A stretch of DNA of 63,035 bases from Nitrospirota bacterium (GTDB lineage: Bacteria; Nitrospirota; Thermodesulfovibrionia; Thermodesulfovibrionales; Dissulfurispiraceae): assembly GCA_004321915.1 (NCBI GenBank), contig SCQE01000010.1, positions 1 through 63,035 of the forward strand, in the 5' to 3' direction. A model generated the notes under the pieces. The model was not told where the DNA came from. It saw nothing but the letters and a program-made list of their open reading frames with translations, and made no database searches. Position numbers and translations under genes: made by a program. Positions 26,190-36,377 of the stretch are shown one piece after another. Numbering within the stretch: the first letter of the stretch is position 1; every line of letters starts with the position of its first letter.

Positions 26190-27779
26190 GTGAAAATATT
26201 CAGGAATTTCTTGTTCGTTTTTGTCGCTGTTATTTTGGGGCTTTTGCCGTCTTTTGCCATGGCCGAGGAAAACATCCTCGAACGCGGTATTGCCGAGTAC
26301 CGGGCCGAAAACTATGAAGAGGCCTTGGAAATGTTCCTGAAGGCCCGGCAGCTCTACCCTACTTCTTCGGCGCCTGCTTTTTTCTTGGGCCTCTCCTATA
26401 AGCAGGCAGGCAAATTCAATGAGGCTGTCAAATACTATAAAGAGGCTGTTACGCTTACGCCGCCTGTGCCTGACGCCTACATCGAACTTATCGAAGTGCT
26501 GATGAACCAGAACGAACTTAAAGAGGCCAAAGCATGGATCGTAAAGGCCGAGGAAGCAAAGATCAAGCCTCCAACGGTCGCCTTTCTTAAAGGGCTTGTT
26601 TTTATGAAGGAAGACAAAACCAAAGAGGCGATAGAGGCCTTTACGAACGCCAAGGATCTGGACAAAGGCTTGGCACAGGTTGCCGAGTTTCAGATAGCGA
26701 TGGCTTATGCTAAAGCGAACAAACTTGCGGATGCTAACAGGGCGTTAAAGGCGGTCATATCGGCAGACCCGAATACGGACATAGCAAAGTTCGCAAAGGA
26801 GTATGAAAAAAATATCGAAGCGACCCTCAAGGCATACAAGCCGTTCAAGTTTACAATCGGGGCCTCATACCAATACGACGACAATGTTATCGGAACACCG
26901 CTATACGGTCCTTCCAATGTTAAAACACCCAAAAAACAGGACTATGGTCTTTTGACTTCTTTTAGCGCGAGCTATAACTCTATGCCGTCAGGCCCGATGT
27001 TTTACAATGTTCAGTACAATTTAAACAGCACTTACTACAATCATTTTCATGCAAGCAATACGGTGGCGAACACTATTTCCCTTATACCCGGATACAACTT
27101 CAGCTTTGGCGGACTCACCGTGCCGTTAAGCTACAGCCATTCATGGCTTGGCAGGACCACGACAATCACAGGTGCGCCCGATGGAGAGATAAAGGCGATG
27201 AGCCCTTATCAGGAAACCTATTCTATAAAACCGGCTTTGAATTTTATGTTTTTGCCGGGCCATCTCGGTCAGGTTTCGGCCGGATATACGCATAAAGAAC
27301 TCTTCAGGAGAAACACCACCGCTGCCGAACCCCCGGACGCCGATGAGGACAGGAGCGGCCACTCTCTAAACTGGTCAGCCGGTTATCTCAAACCTTTTGC
27401 GGGCGGCAAGGGCATGGTCAATGTGAAGTATGAATTTACGAAGGACAATTTAAAAGGCGTAAACTGGATGTCCAAATCGGACAAACTCGGCGTTACGGCA
27501 TTAATCCCCTTAAAAGAGAAAATAGATCTGACCCTTTCTCACGACGTCACCTATCAGAAATACAGGAATGTGAATACGAACCTGCCTATAGGCGCTAACG
27601 CAGCCGGCAATATCCATAGGAAAGACAGGTTGTATAACACTTCGGCAAGCATACTCTGGGAAATCGTTAAAAACATCAACCTCAATATTCAATATGCGCG
27701 CACCTATTCTTATTCCAATCTCGAGGTGTATGAAAACCTTAAACACACATACACAATCGGCTTTGAATACAGGTTTTAG
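26190..27779 (+). CDS. TPR protein with C-terminal outer-membrane beta-barrel
   Basis: A 529-residue protein. GTG at 26190 is chosen as start (GGGAGGA upstream, then a signal peptide MKIFRNFLFVFVAVILG..FAMA). Residues ~28-215 are tetratricopeptide repeats (AEYRAENYEEALEMFLKARQLYP and following units). Residues ~220-529 are a beta-barrel with alternating aromatic strands (FTIGASYQYDDNVIG, GLLTSFSASYN) ending in YTIGFEYRF, the C-terminal aromatic signature for outer-membrane insertion. Related in design to TPR-barrel secretion or polysaccharide export proteins. It precedes the FecR-domain gene by 85 bases and may work with it (inference). Confidence 0.8.
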   Translation: MKIFRNFLFVFVAVILGLLPSFAMAEENILERGIAEYRAENYEEALEMFLKARQLYPTSSAPAFFLGLSYKQAGKFNEAVKYYKEAVTLTPPVPDAYIELIEVLMNQNELKEAKAWIVKAEEAKIKPPTVAFLKGLVFMKEDKTKEAIEAFTNAKDLDKGLAQVAEFQIAMAYAKANKLADANRALKAVISADPNTDIAKFAKEYEKNIEATLKAYKPFKFTIGASYQYDDNVIGTPLYGPSNVKTPKKQDYGLLTSFSASYNSMPSGPMFYNVQYNLNSTYYNHFHASNTVANTISLIPGYNFSFGGLTVPLSYSHSWLGRTTTITGAPDGEIKAMSPYQETYSIKPALNFMFLPGHLGQVSAGYTHKELFRRNTTAAEPPDADEDRSGHSLNWSAGYLKPFAGGKGMVNVKYEFTKDNLKGVNWMSKSDKLGVTALIPLKEKIDLTLSHDVTYQKYRNVNTNLPIGANAAGNIHRKDRLYNTSASILWEIVKNINLNIQYARTYSYSNLEVYENLKHTYTIGFEYRF

Positions 27780-27797
27780 CCGAATGTGAAAAGTACC

Positions 27798-27826
27798 TTG
27801 ACTATTTCCGCTCGAGGTAATAGGAT
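27798..27826 (+). promoter_or_regulatory. sigma-70 promoter before the FecR-domain gene
   Basis: TTGACT (27798-27803), 17-base spacer, TAGGAT (27821-27826), about 39 bases before the start; AGGAGGT ribosome site at 27850-27856. Confidence 0.6.
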
Positions 27827-27864
27827 GAAATCATGAGAGGCCGAGATATCAGGAGGTAAGCCAA

Positions 27865-30800
27865 ATGAGAGAATACGGACATAAGAGATCGTTTTTTGCG
27901 ATGCGCATGGTTTTTAGCGCAGTGCTTCTCGCAATATGCCTTGTCGTATTGCCGCAGAATGCTTGGAGCGCCGAGCAGGTAGGCAAAATAACGAATGTTG
28001 AAGGCAAGGTCGATATTTTGCGCGGAGGACAGCTCCCGGCTGTGGCCGTAAATCTCGATGACGCTATTTATGTAAAGGACGTTCTGAGGACCAAAAGCGG
28101 TGCAAAAGCCGAAATTACCTTTGACGACGGCAATGTTGTAAAGGTCGCTCCGAGCAGCAGGATAGACATAGAAGATTATGTTCCGCACGAAGGAAAGAAC
28201 AAGGCTGTTATCAAGATGCCTAGAGGCAAGGTCCAAGCCATAGTAAATAAGGACATAATTAAAAAACTCTCTCTCTCTTCCAAGGCTTCTGCTTTTGAAG
28301 TGCACACGCCAAACGCGGTTGCAGGCGTTAGAGGCACAGACTTTTTTACTATGCAGACTGTTGTTCAGGGGATAAACATAACGAATATCGTTGTAAAAGA
28401 CGGCATAGTGGAAACGCATAACCCGAAATTTCCTGATCAGGTCGTAAGATTAACTCCCGGAACAGCCACCTCGATTTTAGAAAACAAGCCGCCTGCTGCG
28501 CCGGTCAAAGTTCCTGAGCAGGGGATGAAGAATCTTGAAAAAGACACAACTTTAAAAGAAAAACCTAAACAGAAAACCGAAGCGCAGCCCGCTAAAGATA
28601 CTGCAAAGGCCCCTGAAGCAGGCAAGCCCGGAGACAAGCCTAAACCGGGCGGCCCAGCGCCTGCGCCCGGAACAGCAATGAGACCCGGCGGCCCAGCGCC
28701 TGCGCCCGGAACAGCAATGAGACCCGGCGGTCCTGCGCCTGCACCCGGAACAGCAATGGGACCGGGAGGCCCAGCGCCAGCACCCGGAATGATGGGACCC
28801 GGTGGTCCTATGTCCGGCCCGGCTGGTATGCCTCCGGTAGGTCCGATGGGAAGTCCAACCGGACCAATGGGCGTGCCGACAGGCCCTATTGGAGCGCCGA
28901 TGATGCCGGGAGCAATGGGACCGATGGCAGGGCCTACACCCGGAATGATGGGACCTGATCCTATGATGGGAGGAGCGCCCGGAATGCCGATGGCGCCGGG
29001 GATGCCCGGAATCCCGGGAATGATGCCGGGAGCAATGGGGCCGATGGCAGGGCCTACACCCGGAATGATGGGGCCTGATCCTATGATGGGAGGAGCGCCC
29101 GGAATGCCGATAGCGCCGGGGATGCCCGGAATCCCGGGAATGATGCCGGGAGCAATGGGACCGATGGCAGGGCCCGGAAGCATGGACTTTGGAGTGCCTG
29201 CGGGAATGGTCCCGGGAATGATGCCGGGAGCAATGGGACCGATGGCAGGCCTCGGGGGCATGGACTTTGGAATGCCTGCGGGGATGGCCCCGGGAATGAT
29301 GCCGGGAGCAATGGGGCCGATGGGCAGTCCAATGCCGGGGATGATGCCCGGTGCCATGATACCCGGAATGTATATGGATCCAATAATGACGATGATTCCC
29401 GGATTGATGCCGGGGATGATGCCCGGTACATATCCCCCAACAGTGGGGACATCATATCCGATAGGCGGCGCATATCCACCTATTATCACAACAATATTTA
29501 CCGACTACAATACCAGTGTAATTTACGGCACGACAACTACCAATTTCTACGGCAGCATGTCCAGTAACAGCAATTACGATTTTGTGACGGCCTCTGCATT
29601 TCCGATAAGCGGCACACTCAGCGGTTCGGCAACAACAATAACCACCGGCATAACCAATGAGCTTTCCGGCCCTATAAGCTTCACCATTTCTCCGTACAGC
29701 AATCCCACAGGAAAGAAACTCTGGGCCGCCGACATGACCGGAACTACCGACAGGGGCGGCGCTTTCGTAGGGTTTGTGGGCAGCACCGCCCCTGCGTCGC
29801 CGGGCAAAGGCGGTTATGTTGCATTCTATGCTGAGGGCGGCATGCTCGGTATTATAGAAGGGACCTTCACCGACTATCTCGATGCATCAGGGACTATAGT
29901 CAACGCCGGCGGTACAGGCAGAGTACATCTGATAGGCCCCGGCATCACTTTTTTGCCTACGGTAGCCGGCCTGCAGAGCGCCATGTCGTCGACAAGCAGG
30001 GTTACAACAGGCTCGGATTACGGTTTCAAGATCGGCGCGGCGAATGATTTCCTGATATTATTAGGCGATCCCACTAATTCGAGCAGCGTTTCATTTAAAG
30101 AATTTGAAACTATCCTTGGCACCTATGGTTCAACCGCAGGCATAAGGATGAGGTTTGAAACAGGCACCTTCAGTTTGACTGATTATGTTTCAGGCAGAAA
30201 CGGTGTTATAAATACGAGCGTTTATATGGGTGATAGAACCGCTACGAGATACAGTGTTGGGCTTGCAAGCATCAGCAACGATCCGGTATACGGTCTCCTG
30301 AGCGCAAACTACGACGCCACCAGTATCGAGTTTAACCTAGGCATGGGCTTCTACTCGTTGGGCCGCGAAGGAGTTCGCTTCAATGCCAAGTATAGCGGAG
30401 GCTCTTACAACTCAATTGAATTAGGCGGATTTCAGGGGTCGCCCATGAGCTTTGCAAACTCAGTCAGTGCGACTGCTTATTATAACGGAACGTCAGAGGG
30501 CACTTTGTCGGCCTTCATGGGAGGCACATCCCCGCTTTGGTACGGCCCTAATATGTCCGGCAGCGGTAACATTACCATAATTGGAACCACCACAGGTTTA
30601 ACCCCGGGGGTAGGGGCAATCCCCTCGACGAGAACGGGCCAGATTTGGAAGGCCGGCATTTCGAGTGCGGTAATTAACAGCGGCGCTTACGACGGTTATA
30701 TCAGCGGCATAACCCGATATAATGTTCCGGGCGGCATCACACCCGGTGTGGACGACTACGTAGAGGGATTGATAGCCGCCCTCTATATATCGCCCTACGG

Positions 30801-31935
30801 CGACGCCGGAATAATGACAGGCAGCTTCGGGGTGCCGGGCACAGTAAGCAAAGGGCAACTTTATCCGGATATCGCTATGTTCGAGGCCGACGGCCGGCTC
30901 AACACCGTTCCAATGGCAACTACCGGCAATTCGGCATCGATACTGACTTCGTCACTGATAAAGAGCGCGGATTTTAATTATCAGACGATGGGCGGCGGGT
31001 TCTGGGACCCTTCCTATAATGTGACCGGCTCGTTCACCTCATCATCGAGCGGCACGCACAGCATTAAATGGATATCGGACGGCGCCGGAGGCGCAGTCGG
31101 GAATATGGGAGTATGGAGGACCGATGATTATGGCTCCTATTCCAATCCCGGGGGATACAATTACGGCTGGGTAAGAGACCTGACCGGATGGAATACGGCT
31201 TCCGGCGGTTATGCTATAGGCGCCTTGATGGAAGGCGGTCCTTTTGGATATAAAAGTGCTGTTTCTTATACTGTGTCCGGCCCGGTTTATACCACAATAG
31301 CGACGGGAAACAGGCTTGACGCCCAATTTTACGGCTATTGGGCCGATTCAGGAACAAGGAGCGCTGTTCTGTCAACGCCGATGACGGCCATCATGACAGG
31401 CAATGTTGTCGGCACCTTCGATCCTGTTGCTTACACTTATCAGGCAGCCGTCTCCGGAGCATGGGTTGAGACCACGAAACTGTTGCAGATGGTATGCGGT
31501 GACTCGACATGCAGCGGTTTTGGCACGCCTAATCCCAATGTCGGCACGTTAAATATCCCGTCTTTTATAGTAGGCAAGGTAAATCTTGCAGGCTCAGGCA
31601 CGAATATGCCTACCGTCAACATGAATAATGTAGTGTTTCTTGCGCCTGCAGCCGGCTCAGCGCCAAAGATATGGGCTACAGCGGATGTAAATGGAACATA
31701 TTCTGCAAACCCCGTAGGCCAAACGGCAAATTTAAGCGGCGGCGGGATCAATGTTCAGTTTACGCCTCAGCAATGGACAAGCAATAAATGGCTTGCAACG
31801 GTTGACGGCTCTATACCCGCAAGTACAATGAACAATTCAAGTGCTTTGACCGTGAAAGGCGCGGCTGCGGGAACATATACAGGGGCGGGATCAGGATCAT
31901 TCAATGGCACAGCCGCGGGTACACTAAAGAAATAA
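27865..31935 (+). CDS. giant FecR-domain surface protein with Met/Gly/Pro-rich repeats
   Basis: A 1356-residue exported protein. Signal peptide ~1-36 (..NAWSA); FecR domain ~40-200 (VGKITNVEGKVDILRGGQ, DVLRTKSGAKAEITFDDGNVVKV, HTPNAVAGVRGTDF); Lys/Pro-rich linker; a ~265-residue low-complexity block (~262-528) made of PGGPAPAPG and PGMMGPDPMMGG-type units; then ~830 residues of Gly/Ser/Thr/Tyr-rich beta-strand repeats of unknown type. FecR domains sense or carry signals in the periplasm, but no FecI sigma factor or TonB receptor is adjacent, so classical iron signalling is unlikely. It sits between the TPR barrel and the OmpH/CHASE2 genes. Confidence 0.75.
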   Translation: MREYGHKRSFFAMRMVFSAVLLAICLVVLPQNAWSAEQVGKITNVEGKVDILRGGQLPAVAVNLDDAIYVKDVLRTKSGAKAEITFDDGNVVKVAPSSRIDIEDYVPHEGKNKAVIKMPRGKVQAIVNKDIIKKLSLSSKASAFEVHTPNAVAGVRGTDFFTMQTVVQGINITNIVVKDGIVETHNPKFPDQVVRLTPGTATSILENKPPAAPVKVPEQGMKNLEKDTTLKEKPKQKTEAQPAKDTAKAPEAGKPGDKPKPGGPAPAPGTAMRPGGPAPAPGTAMRPGGPAPAPGTAMGPGGPAPAPGMMGPGGPMSGPAGMPPVGPMGSPTGPMGVPTGPIGAPMMPGAMGPMAGPTPGMMGPDPMMGGAPGMPMAPGMPGIPGMMPGAMGPMAGPTPGMMGPDPMMGGAPGMPIAPGMPGIPGMMPGAMGPMAGPGSMDFGVPAGMVPGMMPGAMGPMAGLGGMDFGMPAGMAPGMMPGAMGPMGSPMPGMMPGAMIPGMYMDPIMTMIPGLMPGMMPGTYPPTVGTSYPIGGAYPPIITTIFTDYNTSVIYGTTTTNFYGSMSSNSNYDFVTASAFPISGTLSGSATTITTGITNELSGPISFTISPYSNPTGKKLWAADMTGTTDRGGAFVGFVGSTAPASPGKGGYVAFYAEGGMLGIIEGTFTDYLDASGTIVNAGGTGRVHLIGPGITFLPTVAGLQSAMSSTSRVTTGSDYGFKIGAANDFLILLGDPTNSSSVSFKEFETILGTYGSTAGIRMRFETGTFSLTDYVSGRNGVINTSVYMGDRTATRYSVGLASISNDPVYGLLSANYDATSIEFNLGMGFYSLGREGVRFNAKYSGGSYNSIELGGFQGSPMSFANSVSATAYYNGTSEGTLSAFMGGTSPLWYGPNMSGSGNITIIGTTTGLTPGVGAIPSTRTGQIWKAGISSAVINSGAYDGYISGITRYNVPGGITPGVDDYVEGLIAALYISPYGDAGIMTGSFGVPGTVSKGQLYPDIAMFEADGRLNTVPMATTGNSASILTSSLIKSADFNYQTMGGGFWDPSYNVTGSFTSSSSGTHSIKWISDGAGGAVGNMGVWRTDDYGSYSNPGGYNYGWVRDLTGWNTASGGYAIGALMEGGPFGYKSAVSYTVSGPVYTTIATGNRLDAQFYGYWADSGTRSAVLSTPMTAIMTGNVVGTFDPVAYTYQAAVSGAWVETTKLLQMVCGDSTCSGFGTPNPNVGTLNIPSFIVGKVNLAGSGTNMPTVNMNNVVFLAPAAGSAPKIWATADVNGTYSANPVGQTANLSGGGINVQFTPQQWTSNKWLATVDGSIPASTMNNSSALTVKGAAAGTYTGAGSGSFNGTAAGTLKK
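28661..29440 (+). repeat. Met/Gly/Pro-coding tandem repeats
   Basis: Short repeats encoding PGGPAPAPGTAM (three units from ~28648), then a 120-bp unit present twice (28900-29019, 29020-29139) with only a few substitutions, then degenerate MMPGAMGPMAG units to 29440. It is coding on the plus strand; the long open frames on the minus strand are mirror artefacts of the composition. Confidence 0.85.
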
Positions 31936-31963
31936 ACACCGGTAGATTTAAACCTTTTCTAAG

Positions 31964-31991
31964 GGCGGGATTTCGCAATCCCGCCTTTTTT
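31964..31991 (+). terminator. intrinsic terminator after the FecR-domain gene
   Basis: GGCGGGATT, loop TCGC, AATCCCGCC, then a run of T. Confidence 0.9.
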
Positions 31992-32032
31992 GTGGTAATA
32001 TTTTGAAAAATCAACCCGGAGGAATAAATATA

Positions 32033-32548
32033 ATGAGAAAGCTTTTTTATCCTGTTCTTTTAAGCGCGATAATATTCTTCTCGACTGCATCGGTTCAGGC
32101 CGAGATGCTGAAGATCGCGATATTCGACACGCAGAGGATCCTTGCGGAATCCAAGGTGGTGAAAAAGTACAGGCAGAAGCTTATGGAAACGACCGACGCT
32201 AAACGCAAGCTGTTTGCGGACAAGCAGGAGGCCATGAGACAGACCGCCGAGAAGCTCAGGACCGAAGGCGGAAAGATGACTTTCTACGAAAGGAAAAACC
32301 TCGAAGAAAAACTTGCATTGGAGGACAAAGAGCTCAGGCGGTTGCGTGAAGATCTCGATTATGAGATACAGAAGATGGACAAGGACCTTACGCAGCAGGC
32401 GCTGTTGGATATTGAAAAAATCATTCGTGAGATTGTGCGCAAAGAAGACTTTACCGTAATATTCGAGCGGAGCTCCGCAGGCATTGTGCATTTCAAAGAG
32501 TCGGTGGACCTGACACCAAGGATCATAAGCCTTTACGACAAGCAGTAA
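32033..32548 (+). CDS. OmpH/Skp-family periplasmic chaperone
   Basis: A 171-residue protein; start at ATG 32033 with GGAGGA upstream. Signal peptide (LFYPVLLSAIIFFSTASVQA), then KIAIFDTQRILAESKVVKKY, a long charged coiled coil, and a C-terminal DFTVIFERSSAGIVHFKESVDLTPRIISLYDKQ, the normal OmpH architecture. Skp-like chaperones form trimers that hold unfolded outer-membrane proteins in the periplasm. Its place after two surface-protein genes suggests a dedicated chaperone (inference). Confidence 0.85.
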   Translation: MRKLFYPVLLSAIIFFSTASVQAEMLKIAIFDTQRILAESKVVKKYRQKLMETTDAKRKLFADKQEAMRQTAEKLRTEGGKMTFYERKNLEEKLALEDKELRRLREDLDYEIQKMDKDLTQQALLDIEKIIREIVRKEDFTVIFERSSAGIVHFKESVDLTPRIISLYDKQ

Positions 32549-32700
32549 AACCCGAAAGACATTCCCCACAGAGGGCACAGAGAGAAGATAATGCTGTTTA
32601 AACGAAACAAAGATCACAGAGGAATCCCGATGTCTTTTATCATTTACACGAGTTACGCACTTTGCAGGGGAACGCATGAAGAGCAATGAGTTGCAAAAAG

Positions 32701-32830
32701 CAGTCATTCCCGCAATCCGTAAGCGGGAATCCAGCTCTTTTGTCTGGTTCCCCGTCTTCACGGGGACGACGTCTGGATACCCGCCGGAGCCTGCCCTCGA
32801 ATGTCGTAGTCGGGGGCGAGTATGACAAAA
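32701..32830. repeat. dispersed palindromic element, copy 2
   Basis: Contains gtcattcccgc..gcgggaatccag and ctggatacccgcc..gcgagtatgac blocks shared with copies 1, 3 and 4. It occupies most of the 328-base gap between the OmpH-like gene and the first cyclase. The remaining flanks (32549-32640 and 32831-32876) hold partly inverted cacagag/ctctgtg remnants and no gene. Confidence 0.75.
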
Positions 32831-32876
32831 TGCTATTTAGTATGTTCTCTGTGGTTTAGCTTCTTCTTTTAATTCC

Positions 32877-35800
32877 ATGCCGGAACAGGACAAACACAAA
32901 GGGACCCGTAGAGGCCTTATTCGCAAGGCCATGCAGGGGGTGTTTGTGGGCGCTGCCGCAGGCCTGCTGGCTGTTTCCGCCGGCTTTTTGGAAATCAGCG
33001 AACACCTTGAACTGATGGCGCTCGACTTGCGGTTTAAGTTAAGGCCCTCAATAGAGATGCTGTCTGACGTGGGCTACATAGAATTTGACGACTCATCGCT
33101 CGAACGTTTCGGGAAATGGCCGTGGTCGCGCTCCCGGCAGGTGGCGCTCGTCAATACTTTGGGGCTTTACGGCGCAAGGGCGGCAGGCTATGACGTTTTT
33201 TTTATCGAAAGAGAGAATACGGTTTTTCATTCCGGAGAGGTGCGGCAGTATTTCTCGGGACAAAGAGGTCCCGGAGCCGATTACCAAACCCTGCTTCAAG
33301 AGTCGTTCAGGGATTATGACAGAGAGTTCGAAAAGGGCCTGAGAAAGGCGGGGAACATATATCTGGCATACTTTTCAGAGGACCCCAAAACTTCCGAAAA
33401 AACGCTCGCCGGAATATTGAAAGAGACAAAGGAAAACATAAAGAGTTATCCGTCGGAAAAAAGAGAATCGGTCGGCGAACTCGAAAAAACTTTTTTGAAG
33501 GCCAACAAGACCGCGGAACAGAACGCTTACAAGATCGTCAAAATCGATGCGCCCCTGCCTGAATTCATACGGGCGGCAAAAGGCATAGGTTTTGCACAGC
33601 CCGGATACAACAAGGACGCCATAGTCAGGAACTATATTTTTTACAGATACTATGACGGCAAACTGCTTTACCCTATTACCATAAAAATATTGTCGGACAT
33701 CATGGATTTTAAAATTTCGGATATAGAGGCTGTGCCGGACCGGCATCTTATAATTAAAAACGCAAAAGATTACAAAACAGGACAAAGGACTGATCTCAAG
33801 ATACCCATCGATGACCACTTCCAGACGCTGCTGAACTGGGCAGGCCCTTTTAATAGGACCTTTCTACGGGTCCCTTTTGAATATATCAACTATCATTATT
33901 CCTACAATCTGGCCAAAGAGATAGCAAGAAAATCCATGTCTTCCAAGACCGATATAAACGAAAAGGCCTTTATCAGGGCCGCCGCCCGTATACGTACCCG
34001 TCTTGAAACAGAAGGCATTGCGATCGGCAGCGAAGCGGACAAGGTTGCCAAGGAAGTTGCAGGCGCTCAACTGATAAGCCTCGGGCTCGATAAAAACATG
34101 TCCGAAAAACAGATGACGGCCGTTCTCGGAAAGCATATGGAGGAGAAGCAGGCCCAGCGTATTTTCGATTCGGTTTTCACCGGACATAGCGCTTCAAAGG
34201 CGATAAAGAACAATCCGGAGTTGTCTCCACAGGAGTTTTTTGCAACCGGACAGTGGCGGGGAGACAGACAGCTGCGGGAAGAGGCCTTCAAGAACATCCG
34301 ATTTTTTGCGCTTGCAGGAAAGCTCGAAGAGATAAGGCCTTTTTATTTTCCGCCGCTCATCCAAGTAAAGAGAAACGATAAGGATATTATGCTGTCGCCG
34401 CTCGATCTCTACGGGAAAATATTCATGATAGGGCTTACAGGCACCCAAACCATCGATCTGAAACCGATGCCGTTCGATGAGTCGGCGCCTATGGTGGCAT
34501 ATCACGTCAATGCGCTTAACATGGTCCTTACTAAAAATTTTCTTTCATTTCCTCCGCAATACTTTAAATATGCCGCGACTTTAGGTTTGGCTGTGGTCAT
34601 AGGCCTGCTGGGAGGGGTTTTCAGCATACCTGTATTTTCGGGCATAACGGCGGCGATTACCGCCTGTTATCTTTTTGTGACCTATCATATCTGGGCGTCC
34701 AAAGGCGTCTGGCTCGAATGGGCCGTACCGCTAACGGCCATTTTGCTCGCCTTTCTTGCGAGCGCGGTGATACAGCTTATCAGGGAATTCCGTGAAAAGA
34801 AAAAGGTGAGAGGTATTTTTTCGACGATGGTTTCTCCCGCAGTGCTCAAGGTGATGGAAGAGAACCCCGATAAATTCTCGCTTACAGGGGAGCGTAAGCC
34901 TGCCACTATGCTGTTTTCAAAAATAGACGGGATAGGCGATGTGATAAAGACCATCGCGCCGGACGAGCTTACCCAGCTGTTGAGTATATATCTCACACCA
35001 AACAGCGAAATTATCATGGAGTATGACGGATACATAGACAAGTATGAAGGCCATGTTATAATGGCCGATTTCGGCGTGCCTCTCGACGATCCGGACAATC
35101 CTTGGAAATGCGCCTTTTCGACGGTTGAGCAGAGACTCGATATAGAGGCGTTCAAATATTTCGTAAATGTGAGATACGGCCTGAATGTAGGCGTTTCGAT
35201 GGGTTTCAACTACGGATACGTTTCTGCCGGCAACATGGGCTCCGAACGAAAATTCCAGTATACGGTCATGGGAGACCCGGTCAACGTGTCCGCCCGCTTT
35301 ATGGCCGCCAATTATATTTATAATTCCCCCTACTCCATAACCGGCGAAGAGTCGGTGGCGGCCCTCGAAGATTTTGTTCATCTGCGCCTGCTGGACAAGC
35401 TTTTGCTGAAAGGCAAAACCAGACCTACCGAGATCTCGGACATTTTAGGCTGGAAATCGGACGCTTATTTAAAGATGCGGGGCAAAAGCCCTGTCCCTGA
35501 GTTTTTGCGCACTGTATGGGCCAAATGCCCCCCGGAAAAAATTTTCGGGTACCATGCCTTGTGGGAGGCCCGGCAAAAGCGCTTAAACAGCGGGCTTGCA
35601 AAGGACATAGCTAAATTTTTCGAGGACTCTCTCCCCGCTGCCACAGACATGATGACCGCCGAATGGAAGGGATATCTGCTTGCCTGCGTAAAGCGCATCG
35701 GGAATATCGAGCTTAATGCAAAGATATTGTTGGGCCACACTGCGGAGCGCCGCCCCGTATCCGGCAGCGTAGAGGTCCTCGGCCAATGGCATGAAAGGAT

Positions 35801-36377
35801 TGCCGATATATCTGGAAAGGCCGCCGATGCCCTTAAAAAAGGGACGGACAGCGGGGACAACCTCGCCGGTCTGGTCCGCGAGTGCGGGATAGTGCAGGCC
35901 CGGATAGGGCTGTTCATGAACAGGCTTGGCCTCGATGCTGCAGGGGCGCAGGAAGAAAGGGTTTTAGAGGTGTTCGGCCGCATTAAGGCATTTATACCTT
36001 CAGTCTCTTCTATTCAAAACAGCGATGAGGCCTTCGGAAAAATCGAAACCGAACTGAACGGGTTCCGCAAAAGCTATTCCGCGTCCGCCGACAGCTTCTT
36101 CAATGCCGTTAAAACGAGAAAAGAGGAGTATCATGAGCTTATGGCCGTTATCGGGGCCCCGGATGAGGAGACGCTGAAGGCAAGCGCGTTTTTTGATAAG
36201 GGGTTAAGGCTGTATTGGGAACGGAGATGGGACCCTGCACTGGAAGAATTCAAAAAAGCGGCAACGGCAGGCGCGGACGGAGGCCCTGCCCGATCTTTTA
36301 TAGAAAGGACCGAGACCTATAAAAATTCGCCTCCCGGAGACAAATGGCAGGGAGAATTCGTGCAGACAAAGAAATGA
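32877..36377 (+). CDS. CHASE2 class III cyclase homologue lacking metal-binding Asp (C2-like)
   Basis: A 1166-residue membrane protein: one N-terminal membrane helix (~20-42), a large extracytoplasmic CHASE2-type domain (~46-560; starts IEFDDSSLERFGKWPWSRSR), three membrane helices (~562-640), a class III cyclase domain (~670-840), and a helical/TPR-like tail. The two metal-binding Asp positions are Lys682 (LFSKIDGIG) and His726 (KYEGHVIMAD). The transition-state pair is intact: Asn803 and Arg807 (GDPVNVSARF). The conserved Arg before the GxNxG turn is Ser774. On its own it should be catalytically dead; it resembles the C2 half of mammalian adenylyl cyclase. Its stop overlaps the next gene by ATGA. 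No Shine-Dalgarno is obvious. Confidence 0.85.
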   Translation: MPEQDKHKGTRRGLIRKAMQGVFVGAAAGLLAVSAGFLEISEHLELMALDLRFKLRPSIEMLSDVGYIEFDDSSLERFGKWPWSRSRQVALVNTLGLYGARAAGYDVFFIERENTVFHSGEVRQYFSGQRGPGADYQTLLQESFRDYDREFEKGLRKAGNIYLAYFSEDPKTSEKTLAGILKETKENIKSYPSEKRESVGELEKTFLKANKTAEQNAYKIVKIDAPLPEFIRAAKGIGFAQPGYNKDAIVRNYIFYRYYDGKLLYPITIKILSDIMDFKISDIEAVPDRHLIIKNAKDYKTGQRTDLKIPIDDHFQTLLNWAGPFNRTFLRVPFEYINYHYSYNLAKEIARKSMSSKTDINEKAFIRAAARIRTRLETEGIAIGSEADKVAKEVAGAQLISLGLDKNMSEKQMTAVLGKHMEEKQAQRIFDSVFTGHSASKAIKNNPELSPQEFFATGQWRGDRQLREEAFKNIRFFALAGKLEEIRPFYFPPLIQVKRNDKDIMLSPLDLYGKIFMIGLTGTQTIDLKPMPFDESAPMVAYHVNALNMVLTKNFLSFPPQYFKYAATLGLAVVIGLLGGVFSIPVFSGITAAITACYLFVTYHIWASKGVWLEWAVPLTAILLAFLASAVIQLIREFREKKKVRGIFSTMVSPAVLKVMEENPDKFSLTGERKPATMLFSKIDGIGDVIKTIAPDELTQLLSIYLTPNSEIIMEYDGYIDKYEGHVIMADFGVPLDDPDNPWKCAFSTVEQRLDIEAFKYFVNVRYGLNVGVSMGFNYGYVSAGNMGSERKFQYTVMGDPVNVSARFMAANYIYNSPYSITGEESVAALEDFVHLRLLDKLLLKGKTRPTEISDILGWKSDAYLKMRGKSPVPEFLRTVWAKCPPEKIFGYHALWEARQKRLNSGLAKDIAKFFEDSLPAATDMMTAEWKGYLLACVKRIGNIELNAKILLGHTAERRPVSGSVEVLGQWHERIADISGKAADALKKGTDSGDNLAGLVRECGIVQARIGLFMNRLGLDAAGAQEERVLEVFGRIKAFIPSVSSIQNSDEAFGKIETELNGFRKSYSASADSFFNAVKTRKEEYHELMAVIGAPDEETLKASAFFDKGLRLYWERRWDPALEEFKKAATAGADGGPARSFIERTETYKNSPPGDKWQGEFVQTKK

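Noticed and set aside
28437-29489. Long Pro/Gly/Ile-rich open frame antisense to the FecR-domain gene
   Set aside because: It mirrors the Met/Gly/Pro coding repeat on the plus strand, has no ribosome site and no domain; composition artefact.
27865-31935. Classical FecR iron-signalling anti-sigma protein
   Set aside because: It lacks the short anti-sigma layout and has no adjacent FecI-type sigma factor or TonB-dependent receptor.
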